Under the pieces are notes generated by a model. That model was not told the origin of the DNA. It did not search any database and saw only the letters and a program-made list of their open reading frames with translations. A DNA stretch of 30,862 bases from CAYQPF01 sp964419225 (lineage in GTDB: Bacteria > Cloacimonadota > Cloacimonadia > Cloacimonadales > CAYQPF01): NCBI GenBank assembly GCA_964419225.1, contig CAYQPF010000047.1, positions 1 through 30,862 of the forward strand, read 5' to 3'. Both the position numbers and the translations under genes were made by a program. Below are positions 1-8,092 of the stretch, piece after piece; positions within the stretch are counted from its first letter, which is position 1, and each line of letters opens with the position of its first letter.

Positions 1-1255
1 CTCCGGGGAACGCAGATTTCAGGGCATTGGCAACCTCTTTGAGGTGGCAGAAAAGAATTATTGTTTCCTCAGCCTCGACAATGTCATTCACGTAGTCCAC
101 AACGTCGGCGATCTTGCCCCGGGCAGATACGTTTTTAAGGGTGCCGATCCGTACCATGATCTCGCCCTTGAGGCTCTTCCTGACCTGCGCATCCGTGGCG
201 TGGCGATATTCTACAAGGTATGTGGCAAGGTCTGCAAGTGCAACGTCGTACTCAGGTTGTGTTGTTATCTCACATGAAACGATTTGCCTCACCTTCGCCG
301 GCAGTTCCTTTAAAACGTCAAACTTCTCCCTGCTGAAAAAGCAGGTTGTCCTCAACTTATAGTTTAACTCCCTGTAATATTTTGCTCCGCAGTATCTGTC
401 CTTATAGGTTTTCTGCCCTCCCAGATCCTTTAGCCTGTCAATAATGGCCAGTTGGGAAATGAGGTCCTTTTCCTTGTTCACCACCGGTGTTCCGGATAGC
501 AGCATCACTACGGGCTTGCCGTGGGCCACTCCCGCTACAAACTTTGACTGTTGAGCTGACGGATCCTTAACCCTGTGACTTTCGTCAACAATGATCGAGC
601 GGAAATATTTGATGTTCCCGGAAAATTCGATGTCCGACAGTTTCATTTTCTGACCCCTTGGAGTGTTTATCTTCCGGACAAAGTATTTGCTCAAGCTCTC
701 ATAGTTGGTGATGAATACATTCACAAGCCCGGCATCGTAGAAATACGGCCATGTGTTTTTTATACCATCTGTAAGTATCTCCGCCTTTTCGTAGGTGAAC
801 TTGCTCCACTCTATCTGCCAGTTGTACTTCAGTGATGCCGGGCATATCACAAGGCACGGGAAAGCGTTCAGTGCAACAACGGTGGCCATGGCCTGAATTG
901 TTTTGCCTAAGCCGGGTTTATCCCCTATGATGAGCCTTTTTGCCTGTATTGAGTATGCTATGCCCTGCTTTTGAAAATCATAAGGGGTAACTTTTAGATT
1001 GATCGTTTGTAGAAGTTCCGGCATTGGAGGTACCTCTCCGATATATTCCGGAGTGACATCGTCCATGTTGGTAAAATCATAACTGTCGATAAGCACCTGG
1101 ATGATCTGCCCGTTCTCCGGTGAGGACGGGATGAACCACTCCCTTGAGGATTTATTGTACAGGCAGCCTTTGGCTCCTTTTATGACATAACTTATTCGCC
1201 TGTCATATTCGAACCTGAGCAAATACCCGTCTTGTACTGTTTGAATCGTTCCCAT
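1..1255 (-). CDS. SNF2-family DEAD/DEAH-like helicase (C-terminus beyond window)
   Basis: The minus-strand frame is open from an ATG at 1255 to the window edge, giving 418 residues without the C-terminus. Visible SNF2 motifs are a Q-like motif PYDFQKQGI at 91-99, Walker A GDKPGLGKT at 111-119, the DExH box DESH at 224-227, motif III SGTP at 254-257, and the start of the second RecA lobe (ILFCHLKEVANAL) near 400-411. The N-terminal 75 residues resemble the small domain found in front of the ATPase in SMARCAL1-like and phage SNF2 proteins. Its start overlaps the previous stop by one base (TGATG), so it is probably translationally coupled. As the last visible gene of the recombination operon it probably remodels or anneals DNA during phage replication; that role is inferred. 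Confidence 0.85.
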   Translation of the reverse strand, partial: MGTIQTVQDGYLLRFEYDRRISYVIKGAKGCLYNKSSREWFIPSSPENGQIIQVLIDSYDFTNMDDVTPEYIGEVPPMPELLQTINLKVTPYDFQKQGIAYSIQAKRLIIGDKPGLGKTIQAMATVVALNAFPCLVICPASLKYNWQIEWSKFTYEKAEILTDGIKNTWPYFYDAGLVNVFITNYESLSKYFVRKINTPRGQKMKLSDIEFSGNIKYFRSIIVDESHRVKDPSAQQSKFVAGVAHGKPVVMLLSGTPVVNKEKDLISQLAIIDRLKDLGGQKTYKDRYCGAKYYRELNYKLRTTCFFSREKFDVLKELPAKVRQIVSCEITTQPEYDVALADLATYLVEYRHATDAQVRKSLKGEIMVRIGTLKNVSARGKIADVVDYVNDIVEAEETIILFCHLKEVANALKSAFPG

Positions 1256-1728
1256 CAGAATATTCCCTCACTGTTAGAAGATTCGTTATTGCTGATAAAC
1301 TCTTTCGGGCCTTTACGGGGTCTCGTGTTGTCAAAGCCCTTGGTGGCATCCCTCTCACTTTTCGCGTTGCTCACCAGTGTACGGCACCAGTCGAGCTGGT
1401 GTGTTGCGGTGCGGTTGATCCTCTCGCAGCGCAGGCTCAGGTAATTGTAGTCCTTGCAGGCTGACTCAATGAGCTGCTTCATCACAAGTGCCGGGAGTTG
1501 TTGTTTGACAGTGTCCTTAAGGATGCCCACGATCTCACTTTTCATAAAGCTGTCCCGGTGGTACTCCGCATCCGCACGCATCTTACAACTCCTGGACACT
1601 ATCCCGGCAAGCATGTCTCCGCGCTCAAGCACATCCTCAAGCTGCTCTGAAACCGTTTCGTCAAGGTATTTCTGCATTTCCTCAACCTCTGTGAGGATAT
1701 CTTCAAATGATGCGATATTTGTCAGCAT
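1255..1728 (-). CDS. Phage protein of unknown function, helical, 157 aa
   Basis: I do not recognise this family. The protein is mostly helical and charged, with an acidic N-terminal half (EDILTEVEEMQKYLDETVSEQ near 9-29), scattered cysteines, and a hydrophilic C-terminus ending NSEGIF. The RecT-like protein encoded upstream ends similarly (EDGGIF); this may be chance or a shared interaction tail. The gene lies between the nuclease and helicase genes, overlapping the first by 7 nt and the second by 1 nt, so it belongs to the phage DNA-metabolism operon and may be an accessory factor. No catalytic motif is visible. Confidence 0.7.
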   Translation of the reverse strand: MLTNIASFEDILTEVEEMQKYLDETVSEQLEDVLERGDMLAGIVSRSCKMRADAEYHRDSFMKSEIVGILKDTVKQQLPALVMKQLIESACKDYNYLSLRCERINRTATHQLDWCRTLVSNAKSERDATKGFDNTRPRKGPKEFISNNESSNSEGIF

Positions 1729-2378
1729 GCCACAGGCCTCCCATCACCGAAAAGAAGCCACCAACGGAATGCAAGGTTCGTATACTTGTCTTTCCCGGAT
1801 TGGTAAAACTCACTTTCCCGTGTTATGAATATTTTAAAAATCTTGAAGTTCTTTTTTGAAATCCCGATCAGGATATCCTTATCCGCTCCGGCAATGTCCA
1901 TGTACCATGCTCTCTGGCGGTCATAGTCGAAATGCAGGCAGGCCGCTTCAAACTCTGACTGTGATGTGGCCGTTGTGCTTTTTATGTCGCCACCGTGATG
2001 GAATATCTCAGCCCACAGATCCCATTTGCACCGTACATTGAGGGAGAAAGGCAGGCCGCCATAAAGTATCTCCATCTCCCTGCTCATCTCTGCCTGCCCT
2101 GTTGAATGCTCCAGAAGTGCATTGCACAACTCGTCCTGGTAGAAAGCCTTTTTCATCTTCAGTGCAAGGTCGAAATCTGTCTTTTGGTACCTCACGTCAC
2201 CAACAGTGTACTTGAAGTAATCAACACGCTGCGGTTCAGTGATCATTGCATCTATCAGACTGCCGAACTTGTATGCTTCGGTAGGGTCAGGCATCTCCCT
2301 TGGCCAAAGCTGCTGCTTCAACCAAGAGAGGTCGCTGTTCGAAACTTCCGGACGTTTATAGTAGTCTGCCTCTGACAT
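1722..2378 (-). CDS. RecE/Cas4-like PD-(D/E)XK exonuclease
   Basis: This 218-residue protein resembles the PD-(D/E)XK nucleases that partner phage annealing proteins (RecE / exodeoxyribonuclease VIII-like, DUF3799 type). Motifs fit the order: an N-terminal YYKRPEVSNSDLSWLK element typical of such nucleases, FGSLIDAM at 38-45, an acidic D120 in CKWDLW, the core D131-I-K133 in GGDIKST, and the Q155-x-x-x-Y159 (QRAWY) of the RecB/Cas4 group. It would resect double-strand ends 5' to 3' to give single strands for the RecT-like protein. A 2-nt gap separates it from the coiled-coil gene upstream, and it overlaps the next gene by 7 nt. Confidence 0.8.
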   Translation of the reverse strand: MSEADYYKRPEVSNSDLSWLKQQLWPREMPDPTEAYKFGSLIDAMITEPQRVDYFKYTVGDVRYQKTDFDLALKMKKAFYQDELCNALLEHSTGQAEMSREMEILYGGLPFSLNVRCKWDLWAEIFHHGGDIKSTTATSQSEFEAACLHFDYDRQRAWYMDIAGADKDILIGISKKNFKIFKIFITRESEFYQSGKDKYTNLAFRWWLLFGDGRPVAC

Positions 2379-2380
2379 GG

Positions 2381-3583
2381 TTATTTTGCTTTGTAAACGT
2401 CGTTATACTCAATGAGAACGCTGTCAATCAGCTCACCGGTTTTAACGGCATGGTCCTCGCAGAACTTCTTCATCTGCCCGATTGTCTTTTTCTCTATCTT
2501 TTCCGGATCCAGATCCTTACCCTCCTGCTCAAACCAGAACTGGAAAATCAAGGAATAACCCACCTTGTTTTTAACGATGATTTCCGTACCGGTTTTTACT
2601 TTCGGTGCTTCGGTGGCCGCTGCTGAAAATAGTGCCCCCATGCTTGCCTGTGTTGTTTCCCCGGCAGCCTGTGTGGCGGCATTGATCTCAACGGTTTTTG
2701 ATGCTTCTTCCTGCTCCTTTTGCAAAGCTGTAGTAGCTTCCTCTTTCCGCTTGTTTTCCTGCTCCAGTAGCTTTGCCTTTTCCTCCTCGCCAGCCTTTGC
2801 AAGATCCTCGAGCTGCTGCTTTTTGGATGGTAGTTTGTCAACTGTCTCCTTTTGGAAAACCGTCATTATATTGCGGTACTCGTTAGCGTAGTGAACGTAA
2901 AGGGCATCATCCTGCGCAACTTCTAAAATCAGGGCATTTATTTCCTCAACCTTAAGGATGGTACTGCTGACGCTAATTCGTAGCTCCTGCAGGTGTCTGG
3001 GGGTAAACATCGAAACCGGGGCTGAAAATTTCTGGGAGTCAACCTCAAATTTCTCAAGAGTGAGAGTGTCAAACAGCTCGTTGACTTTTTTCTTTTTGTT
3101 GGTTATAAACTCGTAGAACGCCGTTCCAAGAGCGGTTTTGATTGCCTGCCTTACTGCAATAACCTCTTTTTCCCTTGCCAGTTTTTCAGCTGCGATACGA
3201 TCCTGTTCCTGCTTTTCTTTCATCAGCTTTGTGGCGTAGTCGTCCCTGAGCTTCTGTACCTCATCCACCTTTGCCTTGATTGTTGTTTCGCAACCGGTGA
3301 ACTGCTTTTTCAGTTCGTCCATCATCTGTGTGAAAGGTTTGCGCTTTTCATTGATGGCGGTGATTGTCTTTTTTGCCTTGTCGGTGTACTCGGCCATCTG
3401 TGCATCGAGAGCGGGTGTCATGCCGGTAGTGGTGTGGGCTGTTATAAGGTCGTCAGCTGCCTTGACGGCTTTTTCCTTACTGCTGATATTTGCTGTCAGG
3501 GTTGCAGGGGCATCCCCTATTATCTTTTGAATCTCCTGAATGTTCGGGAGAGTCTGTAATGCTGTGCTTGTATTTGTTTCCAT
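2381..3583 (-). CDS. Phage coiled-coil protein of unknown function, 400 aa
   Basis: This is a long, highly charged helical protein. Residues about 85-145 and 250-300 are rich in Lys, Glu, Gln and Ala (for example KAGEEEKAKLLEQENKRKEE) and should form coiled coils. An Ala/Thr-rich linker follows at about 302-330. The C-terminal 70 residues form a compact-looking domain (VGYSLIFQFWFEQEGKDLD). It sits between recT-like and nuclease genes, overlapping the RecT-like stop by one base (TAATG). Similar coiled-coil proteins occur in this position in Bacteroidales phages, and DUF1351-type proteins have a comparable build. It may be a scaffold or loader for recombination. I cannot assign a function. Confidence 0.75.
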   Translation of the reverse strand: METNTSTALQTLPNIQEIQKIIGDAPATLTANISSKEKAVKAADDLITAHTTTGMTPALDAQMAEYTDKAKKTITAINEKRKPFTQMMDELKKQFTGCETTIKAKVDEVQKLRDDYATKLMKEKQEQDRIAAEKLAREKEVIAVRQAIKTALGTAFYEFITNKKKKVNELFDTLTLEKFEVDSQKFSAPVSMFTPRHLQELRISVSSTILKVEEINALILEVAQDDALYVHYANEYRNIMTVFQKETVDKLPSKKQQLEDLAKAGEEEKAKLLEQENKRKEEATTALQKEQEEASKTVEINAATQAAGETTQASMGALFSAAATEAPKVKTGTEIIVKNKVGYSLIFQFWFEQEGKDLDPEKIEKKTIGQMKKFCEDHAVKTGELIDSVLIEYNDVYKAK

Positions 3584-4470
3584 TAGAATATTCCTCCATC
3601 TTCTTTATTTTCGATTACCACTGTTTCAGTTTGCTGCTGTTCTACCTGAGTGCCGCTTTGTACAGAGAAGTTCTGGTCCTTATCTTCCTCCTCGTCAAAG
3701 TCTCCCTCGATCACTGCGGTTTCGGAAAGCCTTAACTTCGTGTATGACCTCATTGCGTGCTTAATTGTCTTTGTCTCGAGAAAGCCAGGATCTATCTGAT
3801 TGCCGTTTGAGCTGTAAAGGGCGTTGGCCTTTCTGTTTTCCTGGTCTCCGCTTTTTGGAATTGAGTACTCCTTTAACCTGGCGATATCATCTTCAAGCAG
3901 CCACTTGAAATCCAGTCCGTCCTTAGGCAGATGGATGGCCACCCAGCAGCCGATGATCTCCTTTGACTGTCGTGGGATGGCAGGTACATATTCTACAATA
4001 AGGACTCCTCTGTCATTTGTTTTTGGCTGGAAATGGTCGCCTTTGTAAATCACTATTGGGTTACTCATCCGGACAATCTGCCCGGCCCTGATGCGAAGAT
4101 TCAGTTCGCCGTAGGTGGTGATTACAAAACGGGCTATCTGTACCCAGCTTGCATTCTGTGCAGTTCCCATGTTTGCGCCCCTGCTCTCCATATAGGCCTC
4201 CGATTTTGAACCGGATTGGATACTGAGGTTGTTGATGGAAATTTCCATGAACGTGGAGAAAAGCGAGATTTTAGTACAGGTTTTCAGCTTGCTCTTAGGC
4301 TCGGCAAGAGCCTTTTTGTAGTAGATAACTTCCTTTTCGTAGATGCTCTGGGCATCCTCGGTGGAGATCCGGTGCAGATTGGTAAGGGTACTGATGAACT
4401 TCTCCTTTACATACGAGTGGTCGGGTATCTCCATTGCCTCGAGCTCGTTTACATTAAATTTTTGTTCCAT
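3583..4470 (-). CDS. RecT-like single-strand annealing protein
   Basis: This 295-residue protein fits the RecT/Redbeta class of phage ssDNA-annealing proteins. Features typical of RecT are an N-terminal helical region, a central KTCTKISLFSTFMEISINNLSI stretch corresponding to the usual S(C)xxS/A..A.LGL part, the IVIYKGDHFQP and VEYVPAIPR strand region, and a C-terminal KTIKHAMRSYTKLRL resembling the K-R-rich helix of the family. The last 45 residues are acidic and Gln-rich, a likely disordered tail for partner contacts. Together with the nuclease at 1722-2378 it makes a two-component recombination module. The family assignment is from motif pattern only. Confidence 0.75.
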   Translation of the reverse strand: MEQKFNVNELEAMEIPDHSYVKEKFISTLTNLHRISTEDAQSIYEKEVIYYKKALAEPKSKLKTCTKISLFSTFMEISINNLSIQSGSKSEAYMESRGANMGTAQNASWVQIARFVITTYGELNLRIRAGQIVRMSNPIVIYKGDHFQPKTNDRGVLIVEYVPAIPRQSKEIIGCWVAIHLPKDGLDFKWLLEDDIARLKEYSIPKSGDQENRKANALYSSNGNQIDPGFLETKTIKHAMRSYTKLRLSETAVIEGDFDEEEDKDQNFSVQSGTQVEQQQTETVVIENKEDGGIF

Positions 4471-4484
4471 GTTGATTTATTGGT

Positions 4485-4856
4485 TTATTGAATTGATAAG
4501 TATGCCGACAGCTCTCTTGCAAGAACCTTGGTGTCTATTTCTAAATGGTATTCCGTGTCGTATTCGTCCATTATGGCCGGAGTGCTGATTTCGGAGATAT
4601 ATACGTTAACCCTGTCAGGATCCGGAGGGGAAGCGTGTGTTCCCTGAAAACGGGCCTTTGTGATTTCTATACCACCTGTCACAGTTGTATATATTGTCCT
4701 AAGGTTTTTATCCGGCAGCTTGGTGGTGGCTTCAAGCTCATGTCTGAATGGTCCCCGTAGCGATGTGTCTATTTCAAATACGACTGATGCGAAAACTGCG
4801 TCGCTGATCGCTTTAACCTCTATGTCAGAGATTTTGTAGAATGAAATTGTTTCCAT
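4485..4856 (-). CDS. Phage protein of unknown function, 123 aa
   Basis: I do not recognise this family. It is a soluble, acidic alpha/beta-looking protein with alternating hydrophobic strands (AVFASVVFEID, RTIYTTVTGGIEITKARF, VNVYISEI). No signal peptide, membrane segment or metal-binding motif is visible. It is followed after 14 nt by the RecT-like gene, so it belongs to the same leftward early operon. The start at METIS is the only reasonable ATG. Confidence 0.65.
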   Translation of the reverse strand: METISFYKISDIEVKAISDAVFASVVFEIDTSLRGPFRHELEATTKLPDKNLRTIYTTVTGGIEITKARFQGTHASPPDPDRVNVYISEISTPAIMDEYDTEYHLEIDTKVLARELSAYLSIQ

Positions 4857-4883
4857 ACATTTGTGTTGTGGGGTGATCGTAGA

Positions 4884-5123
4884 TTAGTCATTAAGTAAGC
4901 TTTCTTGATTCTCCCGCTTAGCCTCTGTTACCGCAGGGGCTTTTTCTATGACTATATCGTTACTTGTTAATGCCAAGTCACGAAAAATCAAAAAGGACAG
5001 TATGCCGGCTGCACCAAACAAAAAAAAGAGCTCTGATGCATGTCGTAAAATCGCGTTATAAAGGGAAACGAGGCTAATCAAGCCGAAGATTGTGGCAAAT
5101 ACCACATTGATTGTCTTTTCCAT
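4884..5123 (-). CDS. Small membrane protein, two predicted TM segments
   Basis: I chose the ATG at 5123 (79 aa, starting MEKTINVVF), one base after the upstream stop. An ATG at 5153 would add ten polar residues and overlap the previous gene by 29 nt. Two hydrophobic segments are visible at about 6-24 and 32-48, followed by a polar tail of about 30 residues rich in Glu and Lys, probably cytoplasmic. Function is unknown. Small membrane proteins in phage early operons sometimes act in superinfection exclusion or in membrane attachment of replication complexes, but nothing here decides that. Confidence 0.65.
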   Translation of the reverse strand: MEKTINVVFATIFGLISLVSLYNAILRHASELFFLFGAAGILSFLIFRDLALTSNDIVIEKAPAVTEAKRENQESLLND

Positions 5124-5124
5124 T

Positions 5125-5394
5125 TTATTGTTTTTTAGATATGAATTTGTCAATTAGTTCCTGTGTGAAGTAGGTACTGTTACCCACGATCTTGTACTCG
5201 ATCAGGTCGAGCCTGATGTATTTGTGTAGGGTTGGTTTTGAGATATGCAGCTTTTTGGCCGTCTCGGTTATATTGTAAAGCCTGTCCTCCTTTCTGACCT
5301 CTGTACTCAGGTTCCTCACCTCACCTATCAGCCCGTCGATTTTTGACACCAGTTGCTCAAACGAGCTTTTACTGATAATTACTGCTTCTTCCAT
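5125..5394 (-). CDS. Excisionase-like helix-turn-helix protein
   Basis: This 89-residue protein has an N-terminal helix likely to form a coiled coil (about 8-35) and a winged-HTH of the excisionase/MerR-like (HTH_17) type at about 40-85. The turn region reads LYNITETAKKLHISKPTLHK and is followed by YIRLDLIEYKIVGNSTYF, with the wing ending in the usual helix before the C-terminus. Such proteins act as excisionases, DNA-bending factors or small regulators. It sits third in the leftward operon with a 2-nt gap after the LuxR-type gene. Whether it is Xis cannot be decided without the integrase and att sites. Confidence 0.75.
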   Translation of the reverse strand: MEEAVIISKSSFEQLVSKIDGLIGEVRNLSTEVRKEDRLYNITETAKKLHISKPTLHKYIRLDLIEYKIVGNSTYFTQELIDKFISKKQ

Positions 5395-5396
5395 AA

Positions 5397-5978
5397 TTAT
5401 TCATTGTCATTTTCAAACATTTTATTTCTTGATGCGAGTGATATAAACTCTGTCAGTGAATGCAGACCGAGCTTTTGCAGAGAATTGCGTTTGTGCTTTT
5501 TGACAGTCTCGATTGATATGAAGAGACGGTCGGCTATCTCCTCGGTGCTTATCGACTGATAGTATAGTTTCATCACTGATTCCTCCCGGGCCGAAAGCTT
5601 TGAGTTGAACTTCGGGTTGCAGATAATATCACAGGCCTTACATTCTCCTCTGAGTGGGCATTTAACGAACTCAAGCCTGAATATCCCATTGTGGTCAATG
5701 TCCTTCCTGTTGTCATACTCGCTAAGATTGCAGCGGATGAACCGGTGAACGATCAGATATTCGTAGTACGACCTGTTAAGTTTGCTCGGCGCGTATATCT
5801 CGCTTAAAGCCTTGTACGCTTCAGGAAAAAAGTTTGAGATGTTTTCAAGCATGAACTCGGTGAACCACCTATCCTCAGTCTCGTATATCTTGAGGCCATG
5901 TTCTTCAGATTCGATCATGATCTGGCCCGATGGAGTTACATAAAACTCGACGTTACATAGTTTCATCTTGCCTGTCAT
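5397..5978 (-). CDS. LuxR-type DNA-binding regulator with a four-Cys cluster
   Basis: The C-terminal part (about 128-184) is a clear LuxR/GerE HTH: LSAREESVMKLYYQSISTEE followed by IADRLFISIETVKKHKRNSL and a closing QKLGLHSLTEFI helix. The N-terminal domain has no receiver or PAS signature that I can see. It contains a CPLRGECKACDIIC cluster with Cys at about 107, 113, 116 and 120, spaced like a metal or Fe-S site. The start at 5978 overlaps the Cro-like gene by 26 nt; an alternative ATG at 5966 (MKLCN) would reduce this to 14 nt. It is second in the leftward operon and probably regulates early or later phage genes, possibly in response to metal or redox state. Confidence 0.8.
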   Translation of the reverse strand: MTGKMKLCNVEFYVTPSGQIMIESEEHGLKIYETEDRWFTEFMLENISNFFPEAYKALSEIYAPSKLNRSYYEYLIVHRFIRCNLSEYDNRKDIDHNGIFRLEFVKCPLRGECKACDIICNPKFNSKLSAREESVMKLYYQSISTEEIADRLFISIETVKKHKRNSLQKLGLHSLTEFISLASRNKMFENDNE

Positions 5979-6183
5979 TTAAGTTTGGAAACAGTTCCTC
6001 CACAGGTATACCCGCGATCTCGGAAATTTTTTCTCGCTTCAGTTTGTCAGGGATAACTTCGCCCGACAACCAACGGAACACCGTCATTGGCTTTACGCCA
6101 CACTCATTGACGAGCCTATCCCTAAACTCCTTGCAAGGTGTTGAGCGTGTACCTAATTCTGCGTAATACTCTTTTAATGCCAT
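5953..6183 (-). CDS. Cro-like HTH DNA-binding protein
   Basis: This 76-residue protein is little more than one XRE/Cro-type helix-turn-helix. The recognition region is NECGVKPMTVFRWLSGEVIP, followed by DKLKREKISEIAGIPVEELFP, a typical closing helix. It is the first gene of the leftward operon, divergent from the S24 repressor, which is the position of Cro in lambdoid switches. Transcription can start from the promoter-like site at 6266-6296, leaving a leader of roughly 75 nt. It probably represses the lysogeny operon by binding the shared control region. Confidence 0.75.
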   Translation of the reverse strand: MALKEYYAELGTRSTPCKEFRDRLVNECGVKPMTVFRWLSGEVIPDKLKREKISEIAGIPVEELFPNLNDRQDETM

Positions 6184-6209
6184 TTTTTTTAACTTTTTCG
6201 TTTATCAAC

Positions 6210-6239
6210 TTGCTTTATTGAGTCGAATTGTTATATTTG
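6210..6239 (+). promoter_or_regulatory. Promoter-like site for the rightward lysogeny operon
   Basis: TTG at 6210-6212, 19 bases, then TATATTTG at 6232-6239, matching the Bacteroidetes promoter pattern. Transcription would start near 6245 and cross the opposing promoter before reaching the repressor start at 6330, giving a leader of about 85 nt. Confidence 0.5.
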
Positions 6240-6265
6240 TTATGTTATATTATTGTAACACGATG

Positions 6266-6296
6266 CAAATATAAAACAAGTTTGATAATAATCAAA
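6266..6296 (-). promoter_or_regulatory. Promoter-like site for the leftward early operon
   Basis: On the minus strand a TTTG (-33 type; plus 6293-6296) is followed after 19 bases by TATATTTG (-7 type; plus 6266-6273). This matches the Bacteroidetes housekeeping consensus TTTG-N19-TAnnTTTG. The -33 element and half the spacer lie inside the inverted repeat at 6280-6297, so repressor binding there should block it. Confidence 0.6.
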
Positions 6297-6308
6297 CAAT
6301 AATCAAAC
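6280..6308. promoter_or_regulatory. Candidate repressor operator (inverted repeat plus extra half-site)
   Basis: GTTTGATAATAATCAAAC at 6280-6297 is a perfect 7-nt inverted repeat (GTTTGAT / ATCAAAC) with a 4-nt spacer. The half-site ATCAAAC recurs at 6302-6308, 11 nt downstream. The repeat covers the -33 element of the leftward promoter. The likely binders are the S24 repressor (6330-7004) and the Cro-like protein (5953-6183). Confidence 0.55.
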
Positions 6309-6329
6309 ATATTTTATTAATATTTTTCA

Positions 6330-7004
6330 GTGAAATTATTACCACCAGTAAATCTGCGCATTAAAGATATTATCGATAAAGAATTTGGCGGTAATGTAAC
6401 GGCTTTTGCTAAAAAACTTGGGTATGATAGCTCCCAAAAGATAAATAGATTGTTCAAAATTGACCCAAGAAGTGCTGAATATCCAGTTCCGAGCAGTACA
6501 ATCCTGTCAGATATCTCAAACATTTTTGATATTAGCATTGATTTTCTTCAAACAGGTAAGAATACTGCCGTTCAAAGTATTAATCCGGAGTCTGAAGAGG
6601 AGTGTGTTTTTATATACTTACTTCCCGTCTCTGCACAGGCTGGAAAGCTGAATGATTTTATGACCTCTGTTAAAGAGGGGGATTGCGAGAAAATAGTCAC
6701 CCCGATTAGGGACGCTGAGTTTGCCATAACAATCACCGGGGAAAGCATGTCCCCGGAATATCCGAACGGATCCCGGGCATTTGTCAAAAAAATTGACGAG
6801 AAAATATTTATTGAATGGGGAAGAGACTATGTCCTGGACACATCAAATGGAATAGTTATAAAGAGACTTATTGCCCAAGAAAAAGAAGGGTATCTAAGAT
6901 GCACCTCAATAAATCCTGACCAAAAAAAATACGCTCCCTTTGATATCCCTGTATCTGAAGTGTACGGGGTTTATCGAATTTTATTATGTATGTCACTTAA
7001 ATAA
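6330..7004 (+). CDS. S24 (CI/LexA-like) phage repressor
   Basis: This 224-residue protein has an N-terminal helical DNA-binding domain (about 8-75, ending ISIDFLQTG as in phage HTH repressors) and a C-terminal S24 peptidase domain. The nucleophile is S139 in GESMSPEYPNG and the general base is probably K178 in VIKRL. An Ala104-Gly105 bond (SAQAG) in the linker is the expected RecA-stimulated self-cleavage site. The start is GTG at 6330; no ATG lies in frame before residue 111. It heads the rightward operon and should hold the leftward early operon off during lysogeny, releasing it on DNA damage. Confidence 0.88.
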   Translation: MKLLPPVNLRIKDIIDKEFGGNVTAFAKKLGYDSSQKINRLFKIDPRSAEYPVPSSTILSDISNIFDISIDFLQTGKNTAVQSINPESEEECVFIYLLPVSAQAGKLNDFMTSVKEGDCEKIVTPIRDAEFAITITGESMSPEYPNGSRAFVKKIDEKIFIEWGRDYVLDTSNGIVIKRLIAQEKEGYLRCTSINPDQKKYAPFDIPVSEVYGVYRILLCMSLK

Positions 7005-7012
7005 GGATACGC

Positions 7013-8092
7013 ATGAATTTTCTTAGTGATATGCTCGGAGTAAAAACGCAGAGAGAGGTTACAACCTTAAAAGAAATTGAGAATAGGGATCTTCTGTATA
7101 TTTCCTACGATGAAAATATTCCCTCATCCGTCAGAGGGGTGACTGTTTCTTTAAATATTGATTCTAACGGTCACGTAGACTATACAATTGGCCACAACGA
7201 AATACATGACCCAAGTACAATATATGTTCACCTACCTGTATCTGACAATTATAATGTCCTCCCACTACCATATTGGCCAAACTATATTGATTTATCTCCA
7301 GGGCAAAGATATTTATACCTCAATTGGCTTCGGAACGTTGATCTACCTGTTGACATAGGATACGTTTTTTTATATTACTATGGGCTTGAAAGACACCTAT
7401 TGATTGGTAACTTTGAAAAGGCGTTTAGCCAAATTATCAGGCTTAGAAACATACACAAAAATAAATCTTTCCTGAGCCATTCGGAAAGCGCGCTTATACA
7501 TTCTTGCATAATGCGAGATAGGCTGGACATGCTTTTGGACTTGCATGAAAAAACAGAGATATCAGGGTTCTCAAACGCCCGGTTCTTGCTTGCCTATAAC
7601 TTGAAATTTGATTTATTAGCTCAAAATCTGATTGAGATTATATGGAAAGCGTTCACTCTATCGAGGAAAGCGATTAAAGAAAACAGGGCAAAGTTCGAGC
7701 AGCTTATTATAGATGTTCTAATAGGCAAATACGGAACAGACACTTTTCCAATTAAAAATTATGATATATCAAAAGCGACGTTGATTACCGAAGAAAGGTT
7801 CTGCAATTACTCTTTCCCCAAAGAAATCAGGCAAGTTGAAATTACAGATTTTTATCAATGCAGGGGGCTAATGCATGATGTGGAATTGATTTTTAAACTT
7901 GCTTATGAGAGGTATAAGCAACAGGCGGCTACCGAAAGGAAAATTCATACATCAAATAAAACTGAGGAAGAAATCCGCACCGATAATATGAGGAAGAATA
8001 CTATTAGATACAACAAGCTCCTTTCAGATAAGAAAATTACTCAAGGGGAATTTGACCTCCTGACCGTACATAACCAAACTAATAATATATGA
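7013..8092 (+). CDS. TerB_N-domain protein
   Basis: Residues about 80-200 match the TerB-N family: YWPNYIDLSPGQRYLYLNWL followed by DIGYVFLYYYGLERHLL. This domain is known from large multi-domain proteins near tellurite-resistance and stress genes, where it is thought to help build signalling or membrane-associated complexes. Here it is nearly alone. The C-terminal 60 residues are a charged helix ending in a short region (LLSDKKITQGEFDLLTVHN). No TerB or helicase domain follows. The gene starts 8 nt after the repressor and overlaps the lipoprotein start by 4 nt (ATGA), so it is part of the lysogeny operon and probably a lysogenic-conversion gene. Confidence 0.8.
   Translation: MNFLSDMLGVKTQREVTTLKEIENRDLLYISYDENIPSSVRGVTVSLNIDSNGHVDYTIGHNEIHDPSTIYVHLPVSDNYNVLPLPYWPNYIDLSPGQRYLYLNWLRNVDLPVDIGYVFLYYYGLERHLLIGNFEKAFSQIIRLRNIHKNKSFLSHSESALIHSCIMRDRLDMLLDLHEKTEISGFSNARFLLAYNLKFDLLAQNLIEIIWKAFTLSRKAIKENRAKFEQLIIDVLIGKYGTDTFPIKNYDISKATLITEERFCNYSFPKEIRQVEITDFYQCRGLMHDVELIFKLAYERYKQQAATERKIHTSNKTEEEIRTDNMRKNTIRYNKLLSDKKITQGEFDLLTVHNQTNNI

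Noticed and set aside
575..835. Plus-strand open frames over 44-5559, including 575-835
   Set aside because: They lie opposite the leftward phage genes, whose SNF2, RecT, nuclease and HTH motifs are clear; the plus-strand translations show no domains.
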